A DNA stretch of 32,302 bases, from positions 1 through 32,302 of the forward strand of contig ONSJ01000015.1 in the NCBI GenBank assembly GCA_900320515.1, read 5' to 3'. A model generated the notes under the pieces. The model made no database searches, had not been told where the DNA came from, and saw only the letters and a list, made by a program, of their open reading frames with translations. Below, one piece after another: positions 5,534 through 14,936 of the stretch. Position numbers and translations under genes: made by a program. How positions within the stretch are numbered: position 1 is the stretch's first letter; every line of letters begins with the position of its first letter. This DNA comes from an uncultured Methanobrevibacter sp. (GTDB lineage Archaea > Methanobacteriota > Methanobacteria > Methanobacteriales > Methanobacteriaceae).

Positions 5534-7032
5534 CAGAATTCAAAACCAATCTCCTTTAAACTTTGGCGGATTTTATCTTCAAGTTCATTAGATTCTTTAA
5601 ATAATTCACCTAATTCAGAAGTTAATTTTTCCATCTTCTCTTCAAATGGTACTCCATCATCTTCTTCAGGTTTAAATCCAACATAACGACCAGGAGTCAA
5701 AATAAAATCATGTTTTTTAATTTCTTCTAAATCACTTACTTTACAAAATCCTTTTTCATCGTCTAAAACTCCTTCTTCAAAATTTGAAAAAGTATCTGCA
5801 ATTATATCAATATCTTCATCAGTTAACTCCCGCAATTTCCTTGAAACCATTGTTCCCATTTCACGGGCATCAATAAACAAAGTTTTGCCTTTTTGTTTTT
5901 TATCACGATTTAAGAACCATAAACAAACTGGTATTCCAGTTGTATAAAATAATTGTGTTGGCAATGCCACAATACATTCAACTAAATCATCTTCTACAAT
6001 TGCTTGTCTAATTTTACCTTCGCCGGATGTAGTAGATGATAGTGAACCATTAGCTAAGACAAGCCCAATTTTTCCTTTTGGTGACAAGTGATGAATCATA
6101 TGTTGCATCCAAGCAAAGTTAGCATTTCCTTTTGGTGGAATTCCATATTTCCATCGTACATCATCCTGTAATTGTTCTTGACCCCATTTTTTAAGATTGA
6201 ATGGTGGATTCGCCATTACATAATCTGCTTTTAAAGTTCTGTGTAAATCATTTATGAAAGTATCCGCATGATGTTCTCCAAGGTCTGCTTCAATTCCTCT
6301 TATTGCAAGATTCATTTTTGCCATTTTCCATGTTGTAGGATTTGATTCTTGACCATAAACGGATAAGTTATTTATGTTACCACTATGATTTTCAACAAAA
6401 TTTTTAGACTGAACAAACATTCCTCCTGACCCACAACAAGGATCATAAACTCTTCCATCATACGGTTTTAATACCGAAACCAATGTTTTTACAACACATG
6501 CTGGTGTGTAAAATTCTCCTGCTTTTTTACCTTCTGTTTCTGCAAACATGCTTAAGCAGTATTCATACGTACGTCCCAAAATATCAGTTTTATCTCCTTT
6601 CTGAGACATTTGAACATTAGTAAATATATCAATTACCGCACCTAATTTCTGTTTATCCAATTCATCACGTGCAAATGTTTTTGGTAAAATTCCTTTAAGA
6701 GATACATTTTCATCTTCAATCAGTTTCATTGCATTGTCTATTGTTTTTCCATTTTCGGCAGAATGTGCTTTTTCAGCTATAACATTCCAACGAGCTTCAG
6801 GAGGTACAAAAAAGATATTTTCTGCAATATATTCATCTCTATCTTCTTCATCATCACCTTCTTCACGTAATTGATTATATTTTTCTTCAAATTTATCAGA
6901 TAGATATTTTAGAAAAATTAATCCTAATACCACATGTTTATATTCTGCTGCATCCATTGAACCTCTTAATTCATCTGCAGCATCCCAAATTTGTTTTTCA
7001 AAACCTATTTCTGATGTATTTTCTTTTGCCAT
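5533..7032 (-). CDS. hsdM: Type I restriction-modification DNA methyltransferase HsdM
   Basis: A 499-residue N6-adenine methyltransferase subunit. The HsdM N-terminal helical domain occupies about residues 8-140. The SAM-binding motif I is DPCCGSGG at 197-204, and the catalytic NPPF motif is at 275-278. A C-terminal coiled segment (about 465-495) probably contacts HsdS. Length and motifs are standard and no lesion is visible. With HsdS it methylates the recognition site; with HsdR it forms the restriction complex. Its ATG overlaps the hsdR stop by one base (TAATG), which implies translational coupling. The stop lies next to a copy of the 5' inverted repeat, so the invertible segment begins at or just past the gene and leaves it intact. 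Confidence 0.95.
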   Translation of the reverse strand: MAKENTSEIGFEKQIWDAADELRGSMDAAEYKHVVLGLIFLKYLSDKFEEKYNQLREEGDDEEDRDEYIAENIFFVPPEARWNVIAEKAHSAENGKTIDNAMKLIEDENVSLKGILPKTFARDELDKQKLGAVIDIFTNVQMSQKGDKTDILGRTYEYCLSMFAETEGKKAGEFYTPACVVKTLVSVLKPYDGRVYDPCCGSGGMFVQSKNFVENHSGNINNLSVYGQESNPTTWKMAKMNLAIRGIEADLGEHHADTFINDLHRTLKADYVMANPPFNLKKWGQEQLQDDVRWKYGIPPKGNANFAWMQHMIHHLSPKGKIGLVLANGSLSSTTSGEGKIRQAIVEDDLVECIVALPTQLFYTTGIPVCLWFLNRDKKQKGKTLFIDAREMGTMVSRKLRELTDEDIDIIADTFSNFEEGVLDDEKGFCKVSDLEEIKKHDFILTPGRYVGFKPEEDDGVPFEEKMEKLTSELGELFKESNELEDKIRQSLKEIGFEF

Positions 7033-10000
7033 TATATCATTGCCTCATCTGCCCAAAGCTCGCATTGTGCGATAACCTTTTCTAAAGCATCTTTTCTTTG
7101 TTTAGGAGGATAATCATGTTTTTTAAGAAGTTTTTTTACTATTAACCTCATTTTTGCTCTTGAACTTTCTTTTTTCTGCCAATCGATTGTACGATTAGCC
7201 CTTAATGCCTCAGTTAATTCTTGTGTGATTAAAACTAATGTTTTATCATCATAGAAGTCATGTATGTTTTCTGGAAGTGCAATTGCATTATAAAATGCCA
7301 ATTCTTCTTCATTTAAACCTAAATCATCTCCTTCATTATGAGCATTCTTAATTAATTCAGCCATTTTAATTAATTCCTGAATGACTTCTTCATTACTAAT
7401 ATTACCTTTAATGTATCTATCCATGGTATTCTTAAGCATTGAAGAAAATTCTTCGGATTTAACTAAATTAGTGCGTTTATAAACATTCACTTGATCATTT
7501 AATAATCTTTCCAAAATACGTATAGCCAAGTTATCTTCACGCATACTAACAATTTTATCTAAAAAGTCTTTATCAAATAAAGATATTTCATCTCCAACAT
7601 CAATTATGCTGATAACCCCTTCACTTTTGATAGATTGTTGTAATAATTCAGATATTCTTTCATTAATTTCTTTAAATGATAATTTTTTATCTGAAGATAA
7701 TTTAACTAAAACAGACCTAACCGCTTCAAAAAATGCTGCTTCAAATCTTTCTTTTTCTTTTGCAACACTCCTACATAATGATAATGCATGTTTCAACATT
7801 AATGATTCTTTAATATATTCTTTTTTCTTATCTTCCATTAATGGATGTTCAAAGAAGTTTACACCACCACTTATAACATTAGATCTTTCTAAATTACTCT
7901 CACCAAAGAATCTGGAGTAATCATAACCATGAAACAAATCACGACAGATTTCAAGTTTTTCTTGGAATTTAGGATATGCTACTTTCTCAACATCCATCTC
8001 ACCATAGTTTTTGTTGTCCCTTTCTGTATATTCACTCATTGCTTGCCTTAATGCTGATGCTATTCCTATATAGTCAACAATAAGACCGCCTTCTTTACCT
8101 TCAAATACCCGGTTGACACGAGCAATAGCTTGCATTAAATTATGACCTTTCATTGGTTTAAATACATACATTGTTGCAAGTGAAGGAACATCAAATCCAG
8201 TAAGCCACATATCAACGACTATCGCTATTTTCATTGGGTCAGAATCATCTTTAAATTTATTTTCTAATTGTTTTTTATAAGATTTATCTCCAATAATTTC
8301 ATGCCATTCATCAGGATCTTTATTAGAACCACTCATCACTACTTTTATTTTCTCATCCCAATCAGGACGTAGCTCCAATATTTTATTATACATCTTAATA
8401 GCTATTTCTCTTGAATAACCAACAATCATTGCTTTACCAGTTAATTCATATTGGCGGTTTTCTTCATAATGATAAATAATATCGCTACAAATATCCTCAA
8501 TAATTTCTGGAGCTCCAAGTAAACTTTCCATTTTACTTAATTCACGCTTACTTCTTTCAATATTATAATCCTCAGCTTCTAATGCTAATTCATCATATTT
8601 TTTATCAATTTGTTCTAAAATAGATTCATCAAGATGAATCTTAGCGACACGACTTTCATAACTTAATGGTACTGTTGCCCCATCTTCTACTGATTGAGTC
8701 ATATCATAAATATCAATGTAGTTTCCAAATACCTCTCTAGTACTTTTATCAATTCTTGAAATAGGAGTACCAGTAAATCCAATATAAGTTGCATTTGGTA
8801 AAGCATTGCGTATTCTTCTAGCCGCCCCTATTTTTATTTCACCAGTTTGAGGATCTACTTTTTCTTCAAGCCCATACTGACTTCTATGTGCTTCATCAGA
8901 AATTACAATAACATCTTCCCTATCTGTTAAAACATCTGTTGATTCTTCAAATTTTTGCATTGTTGTGAAAAATATGCCATTAGCTTGACGATTATTTAAT
9001 AGTTCAGTCAAGTGTTTTCGGCTTGTAGCCTGAATAGGAGTTTGCCTTAAAAAATCAGAACATTTTGTAAACTGTTCAAATAATTGTTGATCCAAATCAT
9101 TTCTATCAGTTACAACAACAAATGTTGGACTTTTAAGTTCATTTTGAAGTTTTTTAACATAAAATACCATTGATAAACTTTTTCCACTTCCTTGAGTATG
9201 CCAAAATACACCTGCTTTACCATCAGCACCAATAGCTTTCAAAGTAGATTGGACAGCTTTATTAACAGCAAAATATTGGTGATAAGCCCCCATAATTTTT
9301 ATATCATTTTTAGCATCTTTAGAATATACTGTGAAATATCTTAAAATATCTAAAAATCGACTCTTTTCAAAAATTCCATTGAAAAATGTGTTAAAATCTG
9401 CATATTTTGTTGTTTCATAACTTCCATCAGTTGATTTCCATTCCATAAATCTATCTTCAGGAGCAGTTATTGTCCCCGCTCGAGATTCTGCCATGTCACT
9501 CATAACACAAAAAGCATTATAATAAAATAATGAGGGAATAACATGCATATACTTATGTAACTGATTATATGCTTCAGAAACATCAGTATTGTCCCTTGAG
9601 GGAGATTTTAATTCAATTACTACCAATGGCAACCCATTAATAAAAACAACCACATCAGGACGTTTAATTTCCTTTTCTTCTATTGTCCATTGGTTGATGA
9701 CCGTAAATGTATTGTTTCCAAGATTATTCCAATCGACCAAATTTATTAAAGTTGCCTTATCTTCACCATCTTCCCAATAATTTATAGACACCCCATTTTG
9801 TAAATAATCCATAAATTTTTCATTCTTTTCAACAAGAGACCCGATTCCAAAATCCTGAATAAGATTTATTGCATTTTCAATAGCTATTCTACTCTCACCA
9901 GAATTAATTGAATATAAATTTTCCAAATCTAATTTAAATAAAGGACTTTTATAATCCCTTTCAATATCTGGGCCATAATAATAATTATAACCCAAATTTT

Positions 10001-10061
10001 GGAACAATTCGATAATGGATTGTTCATAGGAATCTTCATTATAAATTTTAACCAACTCCAT
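7032..10061 (-). CDS. hsdR: Type I restriction enzyme, endonuclease/translocase subunit HsdR
   Basis: A 1009-residue ATP-dependent translocase and nuclease. The PD-(D/E)xK nuclease site is formed by Asp136 and by Glu150 with Lys152 (VVIELKSPS). Superfamily 2 helicase motifs follow: Walker A TQGSGKS at 289-295, DEAH at 388-391, IGFTGTP, and the distal motif containing ARVNRVFEGK. The C-terminal third is helical and should bind the HsdM2-HsdS core. It cuts unmethylated DNA after translocation. It is the first gene of the leftward operon hsdR-hsdM-hsdS2-recombinase. All motifs are intact, so restriction is probably active. Codon use is more AT-rich than in the flanking uvrA-like and purA genes, consistent with acquisition by transfer. 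Confidence 0.95.
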   Translation of the reverse strand: MELVKIYNEDSYEQSIIELFQNLGYNYYYGPDIERDYKSPLFKLDLENLYSINSGESRIAIENAINLIQDFGIGSLVEKNEKFMDYLQNGVSINYWEDGEDKATLINLVDWNNLGNNTFTVINQWTIEEKEIKRPDVVVFINGLPLVVIELKSPSRDNTDVSEAYNQLHKYMHVIPSLFYYNAFCVMSDMAESRAGTITAPEDRFMEWKSTDGSYETTKYADFNTFFNGIFEKSRFLDILRYFTVYSKDAKNDIKIMGAYHQYFAVNKAVQSTLKAIGADGKAGVFWHTQGSGKSLSMVFYVKKLQNELKSPTFVVVTDRNDLDQQLFEQFTKCSDFLRQTPIQATSRKHLTELLNNRQANGIFFTTMQKFEESTDVLTDREDVIVISDEAHRSQYGLEEKVDPQTGEIKIGAARRIRNALPNATYIGFTGTPISRIDKSTREVFGNYIDIYDMTQSVEDGATVPLSYESRVAKIHLDESILEQIDKKYDELALEAEDYNIERSKRELSKMESLLGAPEIIEDICSDIIYHYEENRQYELTGKAMIVGYSREIAIKMYNKILELRPDWDEKIKVVMSGSNKDPDEWHEIIGDKSYKKQLENKFKDDSDPMKIAIVVDMWLTGFDVPSLATMYVFKPMKGHNLMQAIARVNRVFEGKEGGLIVDYIGIASALRQAMSEYTERDNKNYGEMDVEKVAYPKFQEKLEICRDLFHGYDYSRFFGESNLERSNVISGGVNFFEHPLMEDKKKEYIKESLMLKHALSLCRSVAKEKERFEAAFFEAVRSVLVKLSSDKKLSFKEINERISELLQQSIKSEGVISIIDVGDEISLFDKDFLDKIVSMREDNLAIRILERLLNDQVNVYKRTNLVKSEEFSSMLKNTMDRYIKGNISNEEVIQELIKMAELIKNAHNEGDDLGLNEEELAFYNAIALPENIHDFYDDKTLVLITQELTEALRANRTIDWQKKESSRAKMRLIVKKLLKKHDYPPKQRKDALEKVIAQCELWADEAMI

Positions 10062-10101
10062 ACAATATTACAAGCTCACAACAATATTGCTTTAATAATA
10101 A

Positions 10102-10109
10102 CTTTATAA
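10102..10109 (-). promoter_or_regulatory. Candidate TATA box for the hsdR operon
   Basis: On the minus strand GTTATAAAGT lies about 43 bp before the hsdR ATG, which would give a leader of roughly 15-20 nt. It is the best TATA-like element in the spacer. No operator repeats were recognised. Confidence 0.4.
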
Positions 10110-10220
10110 CAAGTATTAATTAAATTTAATTAATGAATCATACATATCAAACAAATTTAACACTTATTTTTTGCATTTCACTCACACTATTCTGCATCTT
10201 AGAAACATCACCAAACAGCC

Positions 10221-10230
10221 TTTTATAAGG
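10221..10230 (+). promoter_or_regulatory. Candidate TATA box for the 10276 methyltransferase
   Basis: TTTTATAAGG sits about 50 bp before the ATG at 10276. A GGAG ribosome site lies at 10264-10267, eight bases before the ATG, so an ordinary short leader is expected. Confidence 0.45.
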
Positions 10231-10275
10231 AATTAATCCAATTTAGATTATCTAAAAGTTAATGGAGAATATACC

Positions 10276-10878
10276 ATGAATGCAAAAGAAAAAACCAAAA
10301 GTCATTTTGACAAAACCGCACAGGATTATAACGATTCAAGCGATGGAAAATTTGTGGAAGGAATGTATGATCCCCTTGTAAAAGAGATACAAAAGTCAGA
10401 AAGCGGAAGGATACTAGATGTAGGATGCGGAAACGGAAACCTTTTCACATTTCTTCCAGAGGGAAAATATGAACTGTATGGCGTTGACTTTTCCAAAAAC
10501 ATGATTGAGGAAGCGAAAAGAAACTGCAAAACCCAGGCATCATTCAGTGTAGCGGATGCCGAATGCCTCCCATTTGATGATAACACATTTGACATCGTCG
10601 TCTGCAATGCATCATTTCACCACTACACCCGTCCGGATGAGGTTTTAAGAGAAATGCGACGTGTTTTAAAACCTGGCGGAAAGCTTCTGATTGGAGATCC
10701 ATATGTGCCGGGGATTGCAAGACCCCTAATCAATGTGCTCATTAAATTTTCGCAAAAGGGAGATTATCATTTCTATGGATTCAATGAAATGCAGGAACTG
10801 TTCCTAAAAAACGAGTTCATTCCGCTTTCATCATTCAAAACCGGAGAACATACCGCCCTGCACATTGCCGGGAAATAA
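10276..10878 (+). CDS. Class I SAM-dependent methyltransferase (Methyltransf_11 type)
   Basis: A 200-residue soluble methyltransferase of the UbiE/Methyltransf_11 type. Motif I is ILDVGCGNGN at 46-55. The acidic residue of motif II lies in LYGVDFSKNM, motif III follows as ADAECLPFDD with the ensuing FDIVVCNASF strand, and the post-motif VLKPGGKLLI is classical. Substrate cannot be read from the sequence; small molecules such as quinone-like or lipid compounds are common for this fold. It has its own promoter and ribosome site and faces the UvrA-like gene across only 7 bp. It is slightly shorter than many relatives but no domain is missing. Confidence 0.8.
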   Translation: MNAKEKTKSHFDKTAQDYNDSSDGKFVEGMYDPLVKEIQKSESGRILDVGCGNGNLFTFLPEGKYELYGVDFSKNMIEEAKRNCKTQASFSVADAECLPFDDNTFDIVVCNASFHHYTRPDEVLREMRRVLKPGGKLLIGDPYVPGIARPLINVLIKFSQKGDYHFYGFNEMQELFLKNEFIPLSSFKTGEHTALHIAGK

Positions 10879-10885
10879 AAACAAA

Positions 10886-13348
10886 TTACAATAAATCTTT
10901 TTGAGCCAGATATTTTCCGGTCAAGCTCTTTTCACACTCAATGATATCATCCAAGCTTCCGCTGGCGAGTATTTCACCGGCAGCATAATCTTCATCGATT
11001 CCCATGTCAATTATATAGTCCGCATTGGCTATCAAATCCAAATCATGCTCGATTACAACAACAGTAGCGCCTTTGTCTATCAGATGGTCAAACACATCTA
11101 TAAGAACTTTAATATCAAGTGGATGAAGGCCTATTGTTGGCTCATCAAAGATGAATACCGAATTTTTCTGTGACTTTCCGATTTCAGAGGCCAGCTTGAG
11201 CCGCTGCGCCTCACCGCCTGAAAGGCTTGGAGTTGCCTCACCCAAAGTCAGATACCCTAAACCCAAATCAGAAAGCTTTTGAAGCTTAGATGTTACCTTT
11301 TTAAGGCCGAACAATTCCTCCAGTGCCTCATCAATCGTTAAGGACATGATATCGGCAAGGGACAAATCGTTGAATCTGGTCTTTTCAATTTCCGGATTGT
11401 ATCTTGAACCATCACAGTCGGGACAGGTCATTTCAACATCCGGCAGGAACTGCACATCCATCGATACGGTGCCCGTTCCGTTGCATGTCGGACATCTCAA
11501 CTTTCCGGTGTTATATGAAAAGTCTGCAGTCTTATATTCATCAGACAATTTTGAAAATTCCCTTCTAAGCTCATCAAGGACCTTTGAATAGGTTGCAACA
11601 GTGCTTCTCACATTTTTTCCGATTGGAACGCTGTCAATCAGATCTATCTTTTTTATTCCCTCACAGTCAATGTCCCTGATGTCGGCTGAAAGCTCATCAT
11701 CATTTATTTGTGCCTTAACTGCAGGATAGAGTGCTTCCAAAAGAAGTGTTGTTTTTCCGCTTCCAGACACTCCCGTTACGGCAGTCAATTTACCTTTAGG
11801 TATCCTAACATCCATTTGCTTAACGTTATGGATTCGAGCGGTCTTGATGCCAATAGCTCCATTCTCAAAAACCTCGCCTGTTTTATCCCTTATTACAATC
11901 TTTTCGGAGTTTTTAAGAAATGGCGCAATTTGTGATGATGAATCGTTCACGATTTCATCCAGGCAACCTTTAGCTATTATGTTTCCGCCATCAGCTCCGG
12001 CAGCCGGACCCAATTCAATCATATAATCCGCAATGCTTAAAATCCTGGTGTCATGGTCCACCAAAACAATTGAATTCCCGTCTTCCACCAATCTTTTGAT
12101 GACATTTATCAACCCGTCGACATTATTCGGGTGAAGGCCGATGGACGGCTCGTCCAAAACATACAGCACGCCTGTTGTGCGGCTTCTCAATGTCCTTGCT
12201 ATCTGCACCCTCTGCAGTTCTCCGGTTGACAGCGTGTTTGCAGGCCGGTCAAGTGAAATGTATCCCAATCCCAAATCAAGCAATATTTTGGCATTGTCGA
12301 GAAATTCCTCGATTATCTCCTCGGCCATTTGCCTAACATCACCCGGCAGTTCACTTACAACATGCCTGACCCATACAACCAAATCATTTAAATTCATTTT
12401 GCATGCGTCATCAAGGCCGATTCCTCCAAGCAAGGTTTCACGGGCCTTATGGTTTAGCCTGGTGCCTTCACAATCACTGCAGACATTAGTGGTTAAAAAT
12501 TTATTGATTTTTGTAAGGCCCTTTTCTGTCTTTGCATTTTTCAGGGCCTCCTCAATTGCACGATGGGCATTCCTATACTCCGCATTCAGCTCAAAGAGCT
12601 TGCCGTTTTTAGATGGGATGTTGATGTACTTTTTAACCTGGGGACCATTATAAACAATATCCTTTTCATCTTCAGTCAAATCCCTGAATGGAACGTCGAC
12701 GCGCACTCCAAGTTCGCCTGCAACATGATACATCCATGAAATACCAAACTGATTCCATGCGGCAACCGCCCCTTCCTCCAGCGTTTTTGTGTCATCCGGA
12801 ACCAGTTCTGCCGTATCAACTTCACGAACGAAACCTGTTCCGCTGCAGGTGGGACATGCCCCATCGGAATTGAAGGCATATTCCTCAGCGCCCAGGCCGT
12901 AAAATTCCTCACCGCATTCCGGACATCTTATCGGCAGTTCACGGGCAACATTCAAAGTCGCCTCCTGCATATGGCCGTTAGGGCAAAAGTAGTTTCCGCA
13001 TCTTGAATACAATAATCTCAGGGAGTTCAGAAGTTCGGTCGAGGTTCCGAAAGTGGACCTTATGTTTGGAACGTTTGGCCTTTGATGCAGCGCCAAAGCT
13101 GCGGGAACATACTGAATCATGTCAACCTGCGCCTTTTGCGACTGTGAAATCCTTCTTCGGGTATAGGTTGACAGGGCATCCAAATATCTGCGTGAACCCT
13201 CAGAGTACAAGACGCCAAGTGCAAGGGAAGACTTGCCGCTTCCCGAAACCCCGCTTATGGCTACAATCTTTCCAAGAGGAATGTCAACATCAATATTTTT
13301 AAGGTTGTGGACTCTTGCTCCGCGAATGATTATCATATCCCTGTACAT
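10886..13348 (-). CDS. uvrA: UvrA-family ABC ATPase lacking the UvrB-binding domain (UvrA2-like)
   Basis: An 820-residue tandem ABC ATPase. The first half has Walker A GVSGSGKSS with Lys39, signature LSTGELQRV from 372 and Walker B VLDEPSIGLHP from 397. The second half has Walker A GVSGSGKTT with Lys531 and signature LSGGEAQRL. UvrA-type zinc modules are present (CPEC 141-144 with CPTC 164-167; Cys289 and Cys292; a CPTCNGTG in the second half). After FCP at 120-122 the protein runs almost directly to the CPEC module, whereas canonical UvrA of about 940 residues has the roughly 115-residue UvrB-binding domain there; the insertion domain at about 190-285 is kept. This is the UvrA2 form, linked in bacteria to DNA-damage or DNA-binding-drug tolerance. 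The start is uncertain (Met1 at 13348 or Met5 at 13336); neither has a clear ribosome site. Confidence 0.85.
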   Translation of the reverse strand: MYRDMIIIRGARVHNLKNIDVDIPLGKIVAISGVSGSGKSSLALGVLYSEGSRRYLDALSTYTRRRISQSQKAQVDMIQYVPAALALHQRPNVPNIRSTFGTSTELLNSLRLLYSRCGNYFCPNGHMQEATLNVARELPIRCPECGEEFYGLGAEEYAFNSDGACPTCSGTGFVREVDTAELVPDDTKTLEEGAVAAWNQFGISWMYHVAGELGVRVDVPFRDLTEDEKDIVYNGPQVKKYINIPSKNGKLFELNAEYRNAHRAIEEALKNAKTEKGLTKINKFLTTNVCSDCEGTRLNHKARETLLGGIGLDDACKMNLNDLVVWVRHVVSELPGDVRQMAEEIIEEFLDNAKILLDLGLGYISLDRPANTLSTGELQRVQIARTLRSRTTGVLYVLDEPSIGLHPNNVDGLINVIKRLVEDGNSIVLVDHDTRILSIADYMIELGPAAGADGGNIIAKGCLDEIVNDSSSQIAPFLKNSEKIVIRDKTGEVFENGAIGIKTARIHNVKQMDVRIPKGKLTAVTGVSGSGKTTLLLEALYPAVKAQINDDELSADIRDIDCEGIKKIDLIDSVPIGKNVRSTVATYSKVLDELRREFSKLSDEYKTADFSYNTGKLRCPTCNGTGTVSMDVQFLPDVEMTCPDCDGSRYNPEIEKTRFNDLSLADIMSLTIDEALEELFGLKKVTSKLQKLSDLGLGYLTLGEATPSLSGGEAQRLKLASEIGKSQKNSVFIFDEPTIGLHPLDIKVLIDVFDHLIDKGATVVVIEHDLDLIANADYIIDMGIDEDYAAGEILASGSLDDIIECEKSLTGKYLAQKDLL

Positions 13349-13410
13349 GTTATACTATTAGAACATCAAAAGTAATATACATTTAATCTCTTCAATGAAA
13401 AAATAATATT

Positions 13411-13420
13411 TTAATATATT
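13411..13420 (+). promoter_or_regulatory. Candidate TATA box of a leaderless NSS transporter transcript
   Basis: TTAATATATT is centred about 24 bp before the ATG at 13439, the usual archaeal TATA-to-start distance. There is no Shine-Dalgarno sequence before that ATG. Together these point to a transcript that begins at or next to the start codon. Confidence 0.45.
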
Positions 13421-13438
13421 AACAACAAATCTAAATTC

Positions 13439-14899
13439 ATGGAAGAATATGGGCAATGGGATTCGACCCTAACGTTTATTTTCGCCATGATTGGCGTTGC
13501 AATAGGCCTTGGAAACATATGGAGATTCAGCTATATCGTATACTCCAATGGAGGAGGGGCTTTTTTCATCCCTTACTTTTTTGCAATAGCAATTATGGGA
13601 ATCCCGTTTTTGATTCTTGAATACGGCATCGGATTTTCATTCAAAAGGTCGTTTACCGAGATATTCAAGTCGATCAACCCCAAATTTGAATATATTTCAT
13701 GGATACTGATTTTTTCAATTGCAATAGTGCTGATATATTATATGGTAATCATCAGCTGGGATCTGTTTTACCTGGTTAAAAGCATTACATTCGGCTGGGG
13801 AAGCGATACTGCAGCGTACTTTGTGCAAAACGTTGGAGGCAGCGAAAATCTCGCCAACATTGGAAATTTCTTCATCCCTATAGGAGCTGGAGTGATTGTT
13901 TCATGGTTCATCTTATGGTTCATATCCCACAGAAGCATCGATAAGGGAATCGGGCTTGCTTCAAAGATACTGATACCTGCAGTATTCGTCATGATGGCAA
14001 TCATTGTCATTTACGCACTGACACTGCCCGGAGCAAGCATCGGAATTGATGCGTTAATACATCCGAATTGGAATCTACTTTCAGACATTAACCTGTGGAT
14101 TGTGGCATTTTCACAGATAATCTTCTCGCTTGGAATTGGCGAAGCGCTGGCGCTGACATATGCCACCTACCTGTCGGACAACAAGGGCCTGACCGACAAC
14201 GTATTCTTTGTTGTTTTATCAAACTCAAGCTTTGAAATCTTTACGGCATTTGGAGTCTTTTCAATTCTCGGATATATGTCAGCGACATCAGGAACACCTC
14301 TGGTGCAATTGGTCAGTGAGGGCACTGGGCTGATATTTGTCGTATTTCCAAAAATATTCAGTTTAATGGGAGTCATAGGACACATTTTAGCTCCATTGTT
14401 CTTTTTGGCAGTGCTTTTTGCTGGAATAAGTTCCGCCTTTGCATTTTTCGAACCGATAATAGGCTCAATCTCATCAAAATCAAATATGAGCCGTAAAAAG
14501 CTGGTGACAATATTGAGCGTCATAGGATGCCTATGCTCACTTGCATTCACATGCGGAATAAGCAGCTACCTCGTTGGAATCGTTGACGGATTTGTGAACA
14601 AATTCGGAATATTGCTTTTGATTGCAATCCAATGTGTAGTGTTCGGATGGTATTATGGCGCTGAAAAGGTCATTCCTGTCTTAAACGAAAAGTCAAGAAT
14701 CAAGATCGGCACCATCTGGACAGCAATAATCAAATACATTCTGCCGATATTTTTGATAATAATATGGGTGATTGGAATAGCTGACCTGTTCATGAACGTC
14801 GGCCAGTTTGAACTGATGGTGGATATTGGGATTATCGTCATAGTTCTGGCATTATCCGCAATATTCTACAAAATGAAATCAAAAGAAAGTATAGTTTAA
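13439..14899 (+). CDS. Neurotransmitter:sodium symporter (NSS/SNF) family transporter
   Basis: A 486-residue integral membrane protein with about 11-12 hydrophobic helices. The first helix carries the family hallmark GVAIGLGNIWRFSY, whose unwound glycine region binds substrate and sodium, and NGGGAFFIPY follows. Helix 6 contains FSLGIGEALALTYATY, another substrate-site element. Prokaryotic NSS members take up amino acids such as leucine, tryptophan or tyrosine with Na+; the substrate here cannot be told. In a methanogen it would exploit the sodium gradient. It has its own promoter and is convergent with purA. The length matches prokaryotic members and no defect is seen. Confidence 0.92.
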   Translation: MEEYGQWDSTLTFIFAMIGVAIGLGNIWRFSYIVYSNGGGAFFIPYFFAIAIMGIPFLILEYGIGFSFKRSFTEIFKSINPKFEYISWILIFSIAIVLIYYMVIISWDLFYLVKSITFGWGSDTAAYFVQNVGGSENLANIGNFFIPIGAGVIVSWFILWFISHRSIDKGIGLASKILIPAVFVMMAIIVIYALTLPGASIGIDALIHPNWNLLSDINLWIVAFSQIIFSLGIGEALALTYATYLSDNKGLTDNVFFVVLSNSSFEIFTAFGVFSILGYMSATSGTPLVQLVSEGTGLIFVVFPKIFSLMGVIGHILAPLFFLAVLFAGISSAFAFFEPIIGSISSKSNMSRKKLVTILSVIGCLCSLAFTCGISSYLVGIVDGFVNKFGILLLIAIQCVVFGWYYGAEKVIPVLNEKSRIKIGTIWTAIIKYILPIFLIIIWVIGIADLFMNVGQFELMVDIGIIVIVLALSAIFYKMKSKESIV

Positions 14900-14912
14900 A
14901 AAAAAAATAGAA

Positions 14913-14936
14913 AAAAGAGATTATAATAACTCTTTT
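14913..14936. terminator. Hairpin between the convergent NSS gene and purA
   Basis: AAAAGAG at 14913-14919 pairs with CTCTTTT at 14930-14936 around a 10-nt loop. The hairpin overlaps the end of purA and follows the transporter stop by 14 bp. A long A run at 14898-14908 becomes a T run on the other strand, so leftward transcripts would end there too. Confidence 0.4.

Noticed and set aside
10062..10275. Possible tRNA or small RNA gene in the divergent spacer
   Set aside because: No cloverleaf, box C/D or GC-rich structured stretch was recognised; the spacer is explained by two divergent promoters.
12141..12653. 170-codon open frame on the plus strand
   Set aside because: It lies antisense to the UvrA-like gene, whose motifs are continuous across the region; the composition is that of a shadow frame.
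14167..14550. 127-codon open frame on the minus strand
   Set aside because: Antisense to the middle of the NSS transporter, with no ribosome site or recognisable domain.
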